In this document: piece after piece, positions 1-12,300 of the stretch
How positions within the stretch are numbered: the first letter of the stretch is position 1
How the letters are laid out: every line of letters begins with the position of its first letter
Assembly: GCF_000972845.2 (NCBI RefSeq)
Contig: NC_040017.1
Span: forward strand, 26,611,954-26,675,953
Reading direction: 5' to 3'
Source: Larimichthys crocea
Lineage: Eukaryota; Chordata; Actinopteri; Sciaenidae
Length of the DNA stretch: 64,000 bases
Made by a program: the position numbers and the translations under genes
Notes under the pieces: model-generated
The model's database searches: none
The model's input: only the letters and a program-made list of their open reading frames with translations
Told to the model about the DNA's origin: nothing

Positions 1-162
1 CGTCCTCTGAGGTATCTCCACCATGTCACTTCCCGGGGTGTAAACTATTTAGTGTAGTCAGGGGTCGTGGAACGCAAGCAGAGCCCAACCCAGGAGGTTA
101 TTTCTGTCTCACTGTTAATCATCCAAAACTATCCAGCCTCCACCCATCCAGTGACCCACGAA

Positions 163-201
<39 letters not shown>

Positions 202-206
202 AGTGT
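163..206. repeat. (GT)n microsatellite
   Basis: Two GT runs are separated by a short GC/GA interruption. Confidence 0.9.
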
Positions 207-815
207 GAGGGAGAGGCAGGTTTAAGTTTTATACCCGAGCCTAACTGTACCTGGCAGCATGTTCTTGCTCCAGTAGACTGTGAGTGTTCGGGTGTGCAGG
301 GATGAAATCTGCAGTAGAAACATAAAAAATTCAAAATCTGTTGAAGCTCAAACAGACGTGGACTGCAAAGAGACAAAAAATGATTTTGCTCATACGCTCA
401 GATCGTTATGGACAGCTGTTCTGCAGTATTTGTTCTGATTACATTAATTATGATTAAGAAAATAGCTTCACAAAACAACTTCGCTAACAGCCAGACATCA
501 ACAGGGTCAACAACACAAGACAGTCCCAGATTTACTCTTGTCCGGCGGCTTCTTGCTCTGTCTTCACGTCTAAAGCGGCTGCTGCATTGCTCACTTGCCC
601 AGCTCCTGTTCTAGCACGACACTGGCTTTGCACCGCTCTTCCCGGTGGTCCAAAAAGTCCTGTGGTATAAACACTAACAGTCCTCACAGTGCAGGCAGCC
701 CGGGTAACACAATAATATTTCATATTAGTGCGACAGTTTGTTCACATCTGTATTTATCACGGCTGCACCACCCAGCTAATGCTGTAATGAGCCTCTGCTG
801 CCAGGGGACGACTTC

Positions 816-840
816 AGTGTGTGTGTGTGTGTGTGTGTGT
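816..840. repeat. (GT)n microsatellite
   Basis: An uninterrupted run of about 12 GT dinucleotides. Confidence 0.9.
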
Positions 841-2187
841 CGCCCATAGGACCACCCAGTAAAATTGGACACAACATTGTTTTGACAGATTGTATCTTTT
901 GTGTTACTCTCGGTGCATTACTTCTGATTCCTCCGATCAAAATGTTTGCTGTGGGTGTGATCGAGTGAACGTGTGAAGACGGGAAGTTAATTTGAGCAGC
1001 GATTAAAACAAAAAAACAGAGAGAAAAACATGATGAAATAAAGTAATGAGAGATGCGATCAGTGAACAAGCAACAAAACAAGCAGCTTATTGAAATATCT
1101 CACGCAAAGTGTCGTGATGAGGGAAGACAAAGAAGTGTCGGATAATCTGACAAAAGAGGTGCAAACTAACAGAACAGAAAATAAAAAGGGAGTTACTTTT
1201 AATGTTTATTACTCAGATCCGTGTTTCCAGCCAAAATATGAGACGGGCGATGACAAAACAGCATTTAGCAGCGTCAACTTTACGGCAGGCTGGTGTTTTG
1301 CGTGTGGATGTGGAGAAAACTCTGAGCGAGTTGCACTTTAATTACCACGGTGTCTTCTCCGTAGACAGATGTGGTGACGAGGGTGCAGACAGTAAACGTG
1401 GACTCGTCCCTCGGCACGGCCGGTTCTCATCGTACCTGCCTGACGTCTGACGGGCTCCACTACAGTCACAGCTGGTTGTTTGTTATGTTACGATGGATGC
1501 ATGGTGATAAATGACTTTGTAATGAGTCGAACTTTATAGAGTTATAAGTTTTATAAATGTGTTTTATCCCCGTTAGCTGGTGTCTTTTCATGATGGATCA
1601 TAATAAAATAAGAATCTATGACACTTTAATAATAACTTACAGCGTGCAGGTTAATTAGAAACTGAGTCTTTAATTATGAGCCACAAGTCTCTCACTTCAT
1701 AAGTCATCTGGCCTGCAACAGTTCATTTTTAACAAGGGCGTGTCCATCAGCAACAAGTCAAATAACTACAACACTACTCCTGATAAACTTATTAAACAAT
1801 TTATTTTATAAAAGAGATGGAAGTTGGATTTTAGTGTATGAGCTTCTTCCTGCATGAAAAGAGACAAAGCATCTTCATGAGCATGAAACAAAACAAACGA
1901 ATAAAGACTTCAGGCGCTTACTTAATCCTGGAAATCCTACTGCCTAATCTGAGCTGGATTCCTCGTGTGTTTGATGCTTGTACTGTATTTCTATTTATAC
2001 TGTGACTGAAAATCAAAGATTTCAATCTCAAAAAGAATAAATGAACTCACAGAGAGAGCGCCCTGTCAGAGAGCTGATTCTTACAGGAGTTACTCTGGAG
2101 GTGAACTTCCACCGAAATGGTGAAAACCTGAATCAGTTCGAGAGACTAAAACAAAAGTCATGTGTGATTTGTAGATGCTTAACGGAC

Positions 2188-2230
2188 TCTCTCTGTCTCT
2201 CTCTGTCTCTCTCTGTCTCTCTCTCTCTCC
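2188..2230. repeat. (CTCTGT)n-type pyrimidine microsatellite
   Basis: CTCTGT-like units grade into pure CT and end at a CAGG. It resembles a polypyrimidine tract with an AG, but no coding frame follows it. Confidence 0.8.
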
Positions 2231-3083
2231 TCCAGGTATAATCAGCATCGGACAAACACCAGAGACGAACTGCAGCATTAAAACAACACATCAAAGTGTA
2301 TTTACTGTCTGTTTAGTGTAATATGTGTTGATACTGTGCAAAGATACAGCAGATGATATTACATTATTATTGAACTGGTAAGAGAAACATTAAATCATTT
2401 ACTGTCTGGGTCCTGTTGTCTTTGATATAGATGCATCATTCTGGATATAATAGACAATATAATAAACGAATAAAAGTTTGAATCGTCTGGATGTCTGTCT
2501 TTCTGTTCTTCATCAGGCCTGGAAACTCGCTGATGAAGGAAATAAAACTTTGTCTCGTGCCTTTGAATGTGATCAGCTCATTTACATCAGTTCAAGTCTC
2601 TCCAGCGTGGTTAGATTAACTGGACTGGCCTTTAATGGGTCTGAAGGGCCGACGCCAACCTGTTTCACCTCCAGGTCTCCAGAGTGACTCATTCAAGGTT
2701 TTTAACTTTATGAAGCACCAAACACGATTGCCAAAAGATGGCCCCCTCGAAGAACGCCTCTTCACAAAATCTGTTGCAAATCCCACATGGTGATGTTGGC
2801 AAATCCACATGAGCTCCTTAAAGACAAATATTAGCTTCCATTCATCCAGAAAGAAGAAATATGGTAGAGAAGAGCTGTTGTGAAGCTCAGATAGAGCCAG
2901 AAGCTGCCACCATGCTGGCAGTCCTGCCTCTTCTGCCTCCCATCTGATCCAAAAATCGTGGATTTGGAAAAAGACGTGGATGATTGGCGAACTCGAGGCA
3001 GGTCTGAATGACACCTGAGTGCTCAAACTTGTCAATCAAAACATCCACGCTCTTAATCCTGCATAACTTTAAGCCTTAATATA

Positions 3084-3275
3084 ATGTGAACAGGTGAGTT
3101 GTATATAAATTCACCCTCAGTACAGTTGTCATGAACGGGGAAATTAGCTACAGAGACCAAAACTGTTCTTTGTACCAGGCTGTAAACATGTTTATTTCTG
3201 CTGTGAAACATGGGGACTTATGGAGACTGACTCACTTCTGGAGCCAGCCTCAAGTGGACTTTTGAGGAACTGCAG
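3084..3275 (+). repeat. Dispersed repeat, copy A (inverted copy near 11.0-11.2 kb)
   Basis: The segment from the GAACAGGTGAGTTGTATA stretch to GAGGAACTGCAG is repeated almost base for base, in inverted orientation, at 11,017-11,216. I recall this kind of sequence as a common interspersed element in perciform fish genomes, but the family name cannot be assigned without a repeat library. An apparent short open frame inside it is shared by both copies and is not a gene. Confidence 0.8.
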
Positions 3276-4336
3276 ATTTAATTAAGACAAAATCTTGTTT
3301 CATTAATTAAATGGTAACAAAAACTCCAGACACGTTCATCAGAACTGTACTTGCTGTCCTCTGTTTAGTTCAGTCGGCTGGTGAAAGGTATTGGAAGTTT
3401 GGAGATGTTGTTCTGTGTCATCGCTCTGTGAGATTTGTCCAGTAAACAACAACAAACAGCGTCACCATAAATAAACGTACTCTGGTTAGTTTGCGTTCAT
3501 GCTCCCCCTCTGGCGGCCTTTATTACAGCAGCGGTTGTGTCTTCAGAAAAATAATCATTCACCCGTGTGAACGGTGGGAAAATACAGGAGAGCTATCAAA
3601 CAACATTTGAAGCAGCGAGTCGGCATCTGGAGAAGAAAACCTGTGTGATCCTTCTGAGTCACTTTCATTAAACCGGCAGGATTCTCAGGGCTTTAGCTGT
3701 GTGTGAAGTGTGAGCGAGTACATGCTGGCTTCATCCTCGATGACTCAGCTCTCAACTACTCTGCACTTTGTAGGGATTAACTGAGGCATGTGGCAGACAA
3801 ACATACTTCTAATGAGAACAGAAACCACATTTATTACCCTGAGACCTGATGGAGCGTCACATGTTTGTCTCTGAGTGTCTCTGGTTAAACTAAGCCAGCC
3901 ATTTAAAACAAAGTAACACTGAGGGCAATTAAGAGCAGAACATTAATGCAGATTTTGGTGCTTTTGAAGGGATTTGATGAATAAAACGCTCTTGAACAGG
4001 AACTCAAAGTCAAAGTAGGAAGTCATTTGACATGAGGCTTTTACCAGTGTGAATCAATAACAGCATCAGAATGGCCTCAGTTTCTCTACATTGGACACAC
4101 ACCTCTAAATGTACACTCACTGTCGATTATCAGCGCCATGAAGGAGATCATGTGCCCTGTATATAACAATAATGGTGGATCAGGGTGGGAGCGTGTCTGA
4201 CTTTCAAGCAGGAGACGAGAGTTTGCTTCCTGTCCTCTCAAACTGAATTATTGACGTCCTTATCTGAACATTTTATTCATCCACAGTGTGGTGAAGGTTG
4301 GGATGTAAAAATGACTTAGTCATGGTTGGGAAAGGA

Positions 4337-4338
<2 letters not shown>

Positions 4339-4375
<37 letters not shown>
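4339..4375. repeat. (GT)n microsatellite
   Basis: A nearly perfect run of about 17 GT units. Confidence 0.9.
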
Positions 4376-4377
<2 letters not shown>

Positions 4378-5890
4378 GGTTGAGCTGTGCTTTAAAATCT
4401 GAGACTCACACAGAAAACAAAAAAAAAGGATTTTAAATATTTCTGTTTGATTACATTACAGTGCCGTGAGTGTGTCGGATACAAAAGAGAAAACTTTTCT
4501 GTTCATGCTGTGAAAAATGGATCATGGTTGATGATTTAAAAACACTGAAGTGGATGTGGACACACTTCAGATGTAAACTGTGTTCTGCAGAACTGCTCAA
4601 TATCAACGTAACTCCAAAGGAGAACAGTTCAGGATACTGTAAATATGATTCTCTGGTTCTCCTGAGCTCATGATGCAGCATCAATATAAAAACTGCAGTA
4701 ACAGGCCGTGAGACAGAGCTGCAGCTGCAGAGATGAAGAAGAGGCTGGAAGATGGAGGCTGAAGGATGGAGACAGAGGTAATGACTTGGCACAGAAACAA
4801 TGTGGGACTAACGGGCTCCAAAGATGAGCAGCCATCACAGATAATACCACGGGCTCACAGGTTCAATTATATCATCTGCTGGAGCTGAAGACGGTCGCCA
4901 TGGAAGCACACAAAGGTCCTTTGATTTTTCACGGCAACTTTGGCTTTGAAATTTTCATTTGTGAACTTTAGACCTTCAGAAATTTGTCAAATAAATATGA
5001 AGTAATGATAATTACTGTCTGAAGTGCAGATTGTGTCGACGTACAAGAACTAGAACAGGACACAGGGTGGTGATCCTGACTTTACTGCAGGTGGTTGAGT
5101 TTTTAGTCTTAGTAATTTCCACATTATCCCATTAAAACACCCAAAGCAGCCATGACAAGTGTTATTCGTGCATTCGAAGCCTTTACTTTGACATCATAAC
5201 CAAATGGTGCATGTGGACAGAGACTGAACTGCCTTTCAGCAGCAGGAGAGAGAGGACGGCTCAGCAGCAGGTGAGGTGATTGACAGCTGGAGCTGGTTGT
5301 CTCTAATCAAACTTTGCTCGTTAACGCAGTACCGTGCTGTGACCTGGGAAAGTTGACACAAACAGACGCCAAGCAGGAATGACTGGACAGAGAAGAGCAC
5401 ACGGTAAACATTTATTGTCTGTGTCTGAGTAGTGTAAATAAAAAGACTGAACCCGACAAAAATAGATCCAACAAACACACCAGTTACTCTTGTTTGATTA
5501 AAAACTACCGTGCCCAGCTGATTTATACATTATGCTACACTGCGCAATTATTCTCAGGGAAGCTGAAAAGTTTTCAGAGACAGATGAATTGTTGGTTTTG
5601 GTCTTTTTTGTCCTCCACCATTAAATTCATTCTCTGATCACTCACTGATAAACACATACGCAGAAGTCGCGTTGCCTCGTCCGGGGTTGTGTTGGCAGTG
5701 GTTGTGTCTGACTGGTATCCAGTGTCCAGTCCCTCTAAGCCCGGTAACAAGGCCCTGCTGGGCCACAGCTAAAGCCTCCAGCACTACAAACAATGGAGCG
5801 AGGCTTTACAGTGAGCTGCAGCAAACTGCTGACTGTCCACTAGTGCTAATACACCCCTATTCTGTCCTGTCTCGCTGCTGTCGCCTCTCA

Positions 5891-5892
<2 letters not shown>

Positions 5893-5949
<57 letters not shown>
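5893..5949. repeat. Long (CA)n microsatellite
   Basis: About 28 uninterrupted CA units, the longest dinucleotide run in the window. It lies about 300-450 bp upstream of the proposed first coding exon of the AHNAK2-like gene, so it may sit in that promoter region. Confidence 0.95.
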
Positions 5950-5951
<2 letters not shown>

Positions 5952-6029
5952 TCTCTCACTCTATGGTGGTTTGCAGAGGAAAAAGAAAGTTCACTGGTCC
6001 ATATGTTGATATGTACACACTGATGAGAC

Positions 6030-6125
6030 CGTCTCTCTCTTCTTCTGTCTGTCTCTCTTTCTGTCTCTCTCTCTGTTGATCTCTCTTTCTCCATCCATCA
6101 TCCATCCATCCCTCTCTCTCTCAAT
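6030..6125. repeat. CT-rich pyrimidine tract with CATC repeats
   Basis: The + strand is almost purely pyrimidine, with CTCTCT and CCATCCAT runs. It could be a promoter-proximal tract for the proposed exon 1 or plain simple sequence. Confidence 0.7.
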
Positions 6126-6179
6126 CCCGGGACCCCTCACTCCTCTCTCGCTGTCTTTCTATGTGTGATCCACGCTGAC

Positions 6180-6353
6180 AGTGCCGTTCGGTCTCTCCTG
6201 GACCCAAACAGTCAAACAGACTTTTTTTAAAACCACCTCAGACACCAACCTGCCTCCTCAAGCTCTGCTGCCCAGCTCTCCAAGCCTCACAGCCCGAGCG
6301 TGGGCTGCTCCATCGCCGTCTTTCCTCCACCGGCTTCCAGCTGCCGACCATGT
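6180..6353 (+). CDS. ahnak2: Candidate first exon (5' UTR plus ATG and one base) of the AHNAK2-like gene
   Basis: The next confident exon (21,485) needs a preceding exon that ends one base into a codon. At 6,350 there is an ATG with A at -3, followed by one T and a consensus donor GTGAGT. Joining it gives a Tyr codon (T plus AC) and an open frame starting [12 protein letters not shown]. The phase fit and the Kozak and donor quality support it, but the coding part is only four bases and the intron would be about 15.1 kb, so chance is a real possibility. The upstream boundary is arbitrary. Alternatives are the exon-like segment ending at 12,497 or an internal start at 25,410. Confidence 0.4.
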
Positions 6354-9300
6354 GTGAGTGTCTGCGTGGAATATTCAGAGTCACCTGGACACCTTCCTCC
6401 AATGCAGGTCAGGATTCACGAGTGTCTTCCTCTGCTGTTCATGCACACAACAGTTTCTCCTGTAACGGTTGATCTTTGGGAGTTCTGCTTCAGATTTGTG
6501 TTGGATTCAGTACAAACTTTGGTTAAAGTTCATGCTGATCATTCATGGGTTGGTTCAGATGAATCAGACTGAAGCGAGATGTTTACACCCAGCACGATCA
6601 CAACAACTTTTCATTTGACTTTTTCAACCTTTCAGTTGTTTCTACTTGTTGCTTCTTTGTTTGATGTGTGTGGTTGGAAAATAGTTTTTTATCTTTAATT
6701 ATTTCAGAATACGTTGATTAAATTTTGGACGTAGAGTGTCATTTACATATGAGGTCTTTAGCTGACGCTAACATCTGAGGACTCAGGGACATGGAAATAC
6801 ATTTTATTTATATCTGTGAATAGTAGTTAGAGACAGTTGTTTTATGATTTTAATTATGATTTAAATACTGTGACATCACTTAAATATTCACTTTGATTTT
6901 GGGTGGATTTCAAGTTTTGATGATCCAGGAGCTGAAGCTCAGTTAAAAGTCTCGTACAGTCGCTGTGTTAGTCAAATGTTCATTTAATGTGATTCTACAC
7001 TGACTGTATAATTAGTTTTTTGATTGTTAGGAAGTGGATCAGATGGTAATTTGATCATTATTGATTATATAGATATATAGATCTATATATATTATATTGT
7101 CTGATACTGTATCTGATGTTTGGTCACACCTGAACTCCCAAAACCACGATGTCGCGTGTCAAGGTTTAGTGACTCGTTCATGTAATTCTGTTTCATAGCT
7201 GCAGCTCAGCCTCCGTGTCTTCAACACTGATGATTTAACACGGGAAAACAGGCATGTTGATTTTCTCTCAGAGATCCACGTGAGCAAACATGAAGTCAAC
7301 AACACTGAGTATCAAATTTAGTGACTTCAGTATTAATATTATAAACTTTAAAGTTAAATATAAACCTGAAAATCATGTTTTTTCAAACTTGGAAGTATGT
7401 TGCTAAAAAAACAAAAACATTGTGATGGTCTGGCTAACAAACTGAGCTACATTAGCTAACAGCAGCTACAGTTGGCAGCAGTTCACTGTAGTCAGTGAGC
7501 AGATGAAGGGTCAGCAGCACATTCAGTCAGAGCTGATGATGCCACTTTAATTGGAGCGTCATGCTTTGTTCTTAAGTCACCTCCTCTCAGACACGCTTAA
7601 AGAACATCTTTGTTAGAGGCTCATTACATATTATATACACATACATATATATTTAAACTGTGGTATTTGGAAAAATGAACTCCTCACATTCGTCTCTATT
7701 AATACTCAGAGGTCAGGTCAGCTCACACTGAGGAGGTCAAGGCGAAGTCGAGGGAGGAAGTGAGCACTGTGTCGGTTATCTTTGGAGACACCTTTTCCCA
7801 CGTAGGATTATATGTCCGAGCATTTCTGTCACTTTCCTGACGCTGTCACACACTCCATGCTGTTTGGTCTGTGTGGAGGTGAGAAAGGAGCCCTGCTCTC
7901 ATTTCACCTATTACAACTATCTGTGGCACTGTCAGAGTGAACAAATCAGTCTAACACTAGGAATGAAAATGTCTTCCATCGTTGTGTCTGTTCATGAGAC
8001 ATGTTGGTCGTATAATCTGATAGTCGCACAAGCTACTTCTGATTGAGTATAAACTGACTTTTATCCTGCTCACATAATGACTTATTACCAAAACAAGAAG
8101 AAAAATTCTGATAAAAATCATAATTTTTCTTCGAGTCAGTTACAGACAAAGTCCAAAACACACTCCATCCTGTGAGTGCGCCCTCTAGAGGCCTGGAGAA
8201 CTTCTTGTTGCGTTGACTTTTGTTTTCAGGGTTTGTGTGATTTGGATTTTTGCATTGTTTCTGTATTTGCAGCCTGTTTGCTGTTCATGAATTTGTTCTG
8301 TTTTGGCTTCCTGCAGCACATTTCTGTTACTGGATTTGTGTTTTCATGCGTGGCATCGTGTCTGACGCTGCAGACGTTTCTCCTCATGGAAACATTTGAG
8401 GTCGTTGCAGTGAGTTTTTCAATGTTGTCCACGGTACATGAGCGGTTGTTTTTAAATGCTCCATTTGCAGGAAGCAGAAAACACACTGACTGTAAATAAA
8501 CTGAACGATGTAACCGACACCATCTAGCCAATCAGAAATGAGGCACAAACTGAAGTCAGTAACCTCTGGAGAATTGGTAGCTGTGTGCTCCCCACCGCTC
8601 CCCCCTTTAAGCCTCTCAGATCTGGCATGTTTTTCAGTGTAACACATATATATAGTACACACACACACACACACACACACACGTCACCTGCTCCAGTTTC
8701 CTGGCCCATTTAAGCGCTGACAAGGGCATAGCTGTGGTCTGGTGGGACCTCGTGCCCCATGCCAACCGAGCTGCCCCTCCTCAACCGTCAACACACCCCA
8801 CACCGCTCCGGCACTGCTCTACTCCTCCTCAGTCCTCCTTTAGCTCTCCACTGCCAGTCAGTCTGACCCTCCTCACTCCGACGCCCCATCAGAGAAAACA
8901 CATGACTTATGATCTGTGTGCATGATATCAGAGAATACTGCATGTCACAATCATTCAGTTCAAGTAAAAACATGAAAATCACAGAAAGAAATGAGTCGTC
9001 ACCCCCTTCCTCTCTTTCTGTCTCACCCTCCTTCTCTCGCCTGTCCGGCCTGGCCCTTGTTTCAGGCCTCAGGCCTCCCCCGTGTCTAAATCCTGGCTTT
9101 GTGTGGGAGCTGGAGTGCAACAATGACCATGTTAGCTGACACAGTGCTGGCTGCCTGATCTGTGCTGACAGCATCTCCCCCCTACCACCCCACCTCTGCA
9201 CAGCTTGCTGGCAAGAGACGCATCCATCCATCGCTGGGCTGGATGGTGCTTTACCCATGGAGGAGGTTTATGGGTCGGGTGGTTTATAAAGCCCCAGAGT

Positions 9301-12300
9301 CTGGATGGAGGCTTTAAGGATCTGCAGATGTTTTCACACGTTCAGGGTGGAGTTTGGTTGAGATGATGATGCCGGACACCAAACTTCATAAAGTAATTAG
9401 ACAGATAGAGTTAAGATGTACAGCTGTGGGAGTGTGGATGTTTGTAGACACTGCTGCACTGATCGTGCATGCATAAACTTGACAAGTTGAGTTCAGAAGT
9501 TAACAGTCAAAACATTCATGATTACTCATTTTCATGAAACATTACATTACATTGAATTTAGCAGACGCTTTTATCCAAAGCGACTTACAGAGGAGGAGGT
9601 TGCAAAATGATGCAAAATTTGAATTTGAAAATTAATTTGTAATTTGGAGCTCATGTGAGCGGGACAGGAAAGTGTGGGATGAATGCCAACATGATTAGCA
9701 GGTTAACAGGGCAGTCCTTAAGTCCATAAATGAATATTAATTATTTTGTTCCAAGGATTGGCTGCCACCGCTAACATCTTTGTCTCATTAACAGTCTCAT
9801 AATTTTGTAATATTCAGACATTTTCTCAGGGAGAACCTGCAGGCGGCTCTGCTTGATAGAGTCGTGTTCAGGATTTACTTCACAGTGTCAGTTAATCTCC
9901 TTTTTATCCAGCTGAATTACTTCCACTGGAGTGAACGCGTCTCCACTTCATTTCACTTCAGTGAGCGTGAAGTTGTGTCAGTCTTGCTTTGTTCGCATTA
10001 CTGCCACCTTGGATATTTTCTCTGGGTGGCAGGTGCTGAACATGAGTCTGGATACAGCAGCCTAGACCTGAGCGTCAAGACCTCATGTTGTCCAGGCAGA
10101 AGAGGAAGATGTTGAACCCCACCCGGGTGACCTCTGACCTCATTGCAGAGGAAGATAACTCAACTTGTGTGTGTGTCTTGATTCTACGTAGGTGGGTGGG
10201 GGGTGTTTTATAATATAAATATATTATGTCTCTGCTCGAGGTCTGTTGTCTCGTGAGCCATCCATGAGCAGGAAAGCATGTCAGCTGGTTTACTACAAAT
10301 TATCTGTGAATTCAGGAAAGGAAACAACCAACCACAAATATACAGACTGATTCACACTGACATGCTGAAATGCAGACAGGAATACACACACACTCACACT
10401 CACACACACACACGCCATCGTCACAACAGCAGCTGCTCTCCTGAAAGGAAACGTCACACTTTCTCTAAAATGAGATCCAAAGCCTGCTGTTCCTATTTTC
10501 AGCCATCTGGGATAAAAATAACTTCCCGACAGCATCACTTGTTGGAAAAATTCACCGAGGCATTTAGAGACCGTCAGGATTTTATCGGAGCTTTTTTTCA
10601 GGTTTATTTTGGCTTCTGGGTTTGAAGTTAGAGCGTTCGTCTGGGACACAGAGATCTGAACCACCGACAGACATCCCACTGAGGAACACTGACACGAAAT
10701 TTTTTGTCGTTACAAGGAAACGAAGTAAAGCTAATAAACCATTAGTATCAAATATCTAATACTTCCTTATGGAGGATTATCTAGAAGGTTATAGTTTGTG
10801 CCCCATCATGTAAAGTTGTATCGTACCATTACTGAGTTCTGAATCACTTGTTTCTTAATTAACTCATCATTAAAGGTCCAGTGTGTGAGATTTAGGTGGC
10901 TCTTTCTGTAGTGTATGATCACCTGAAAATAAGGATCATCATGTTATTGTTACCTTAGAATTAGACTTTTTTTATGTACTCGACGGATGAGGACCCAATG
11001 CTTGAAGTGCCAAAAACTGCAGTTCCTCAAACGTCCACTTGAGGCTGGCTCCAGAAGTGAGTCAGTCTCCATAAGTCCCCATGTCCAAATGTCCTTCACA
11101 GCAGAAATAAACATGTTTACAGCCTGGTACAAAAAACAGTTTTGGTCTCTGTAGCTAATTTCCCCGTTCATGACAACTGTACTGAGGGTGAATTTATATA
11201 CAACTCACCTGTTCAGGTTATATTAACAGGTAGGTGCTGTTACAGAGCACCTAGGCATCAGGTCCGTTGATGATCCACATCTTTGCCGATTTTTAGATCA
11301 GCCGGGAGGCGTAAGAGGCAAGACTGCCAAGATGACGACTGTGGGTGACGTCACGTATACTTTATCCAATATACTTTATCGCTGAGCTGTTGGTGAGGTG
11401 AGGAGGCTTCAATCAGCAGCTACGCCGGCAGACTGGTCCTTTAATTAATCATCAGCTACTCCATAGAATGTGATTAGAAGTTACTCATTGACTACATGTT
11501 CAGATAGTTCCTCATTTATTCTCCTCCCGTTTCTACGTCATGGGAAAGAAAAGCCATGTGACACGCTGCAGCTCGTTTTTCATCCAAACATCTTTCATCA
11601 CTGCGAGAGCAGAGTGCATCACATTTTTGGAAACTGTCCCGTTGGTCAACTTGAACATTAAGTGATCAGAACATAATGGTGGATCAATCACTCTGGCATT
11701 TTATGCAAACTCAGCGGTGTACAGCCGGAGAGTAGATGAGGAGCAGCATTATCCAAAGTAGAAAGCCCGACCTTTGAGCTTGTATTTTATAGCCTGATTT
11801 TAAAAATGGTGCATCGTTAAGTAAATATTGCTGATGTAGTCGGATCTATTTATACAGCCACAACATGGAGAGGAGTTTTTATATTTATTTTATGTGCTGA
11901 TGTCCTGCAAAAGAAGGAAAAGTCTCATTTTAAATCAATGCAGCATTTAGTTTCAGAGTTTCACCCGGCAGAGCTCTGTTTCTCCTGACACAGACAATGA
12001 TGGACTTCATAAACAATGTGTGCTGCAGACAGAGAGACAGACAGTCAGTAGTCTCACTTCTCAGACAGACAGTCGACTATGTCACAAACTTTGTTATCGT
12101 CTTCTCCTCCCACCTTTATCACAGTCCCGCCTGCTTCTGCCCTAATATGGGGGCATCTCTCTGCCCTCCGGCCAATCAGGCAGCTGGGTGCATCCATCCT
12201 AGAGATGCCATGGGCCCGGGCCAGGCCGGAGGCTTCAGTGAGGGGAGCAACAGGCTGGCTGGTGACAAGGGGCAAAGGCCTTAGACAGAGAGAGGGGGAA

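Larger units (their letters stand above)
1..6180. other. Non-coding flank upstream of the AHNAK2-like gene
   Basis: No exon with good splice sites, coding bias or recognisable protein similarity was found on either strand. The stretch holds GT/CA and CT microsatellites (listed separately), one copy of a dispersed repeat at about 3,084-3,275, and otherwise unremarkable AT-leaning sequence. The short open frames are low in complexity or run through microsatellites. A distant 5' exon of the downstream gene or of a neighbour could be missed by eye. Confidence 0.6.

Noticed and set aside
2616..3035. Minus-strand frame of 139 codons.
   Set aside because: Length is within chance for the window size; translation shows no motif, and no conserved splice context was seen.
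5893..5949. CRISPR-like repeat pattern from periodic short repeats (also at 19,694-19,738).
   Set aside because: Simple dinucleotide microsatellites in a vertebrate genome, with no spacers.
7060..7100. AT-rich palindromic stretch (ATATAGATATATAGATCTATATAT) as a possible origin or matrix attachment site.
   Set aside because: Short and of simple composition; nothing beyond base composition supports a function.
8788..9258. Minus-strand frame of 156 codons.
   Set aside because: No domain recognised; composition follows Pro/Ser-rich and purine-rich simple sequence; no splice evidence.
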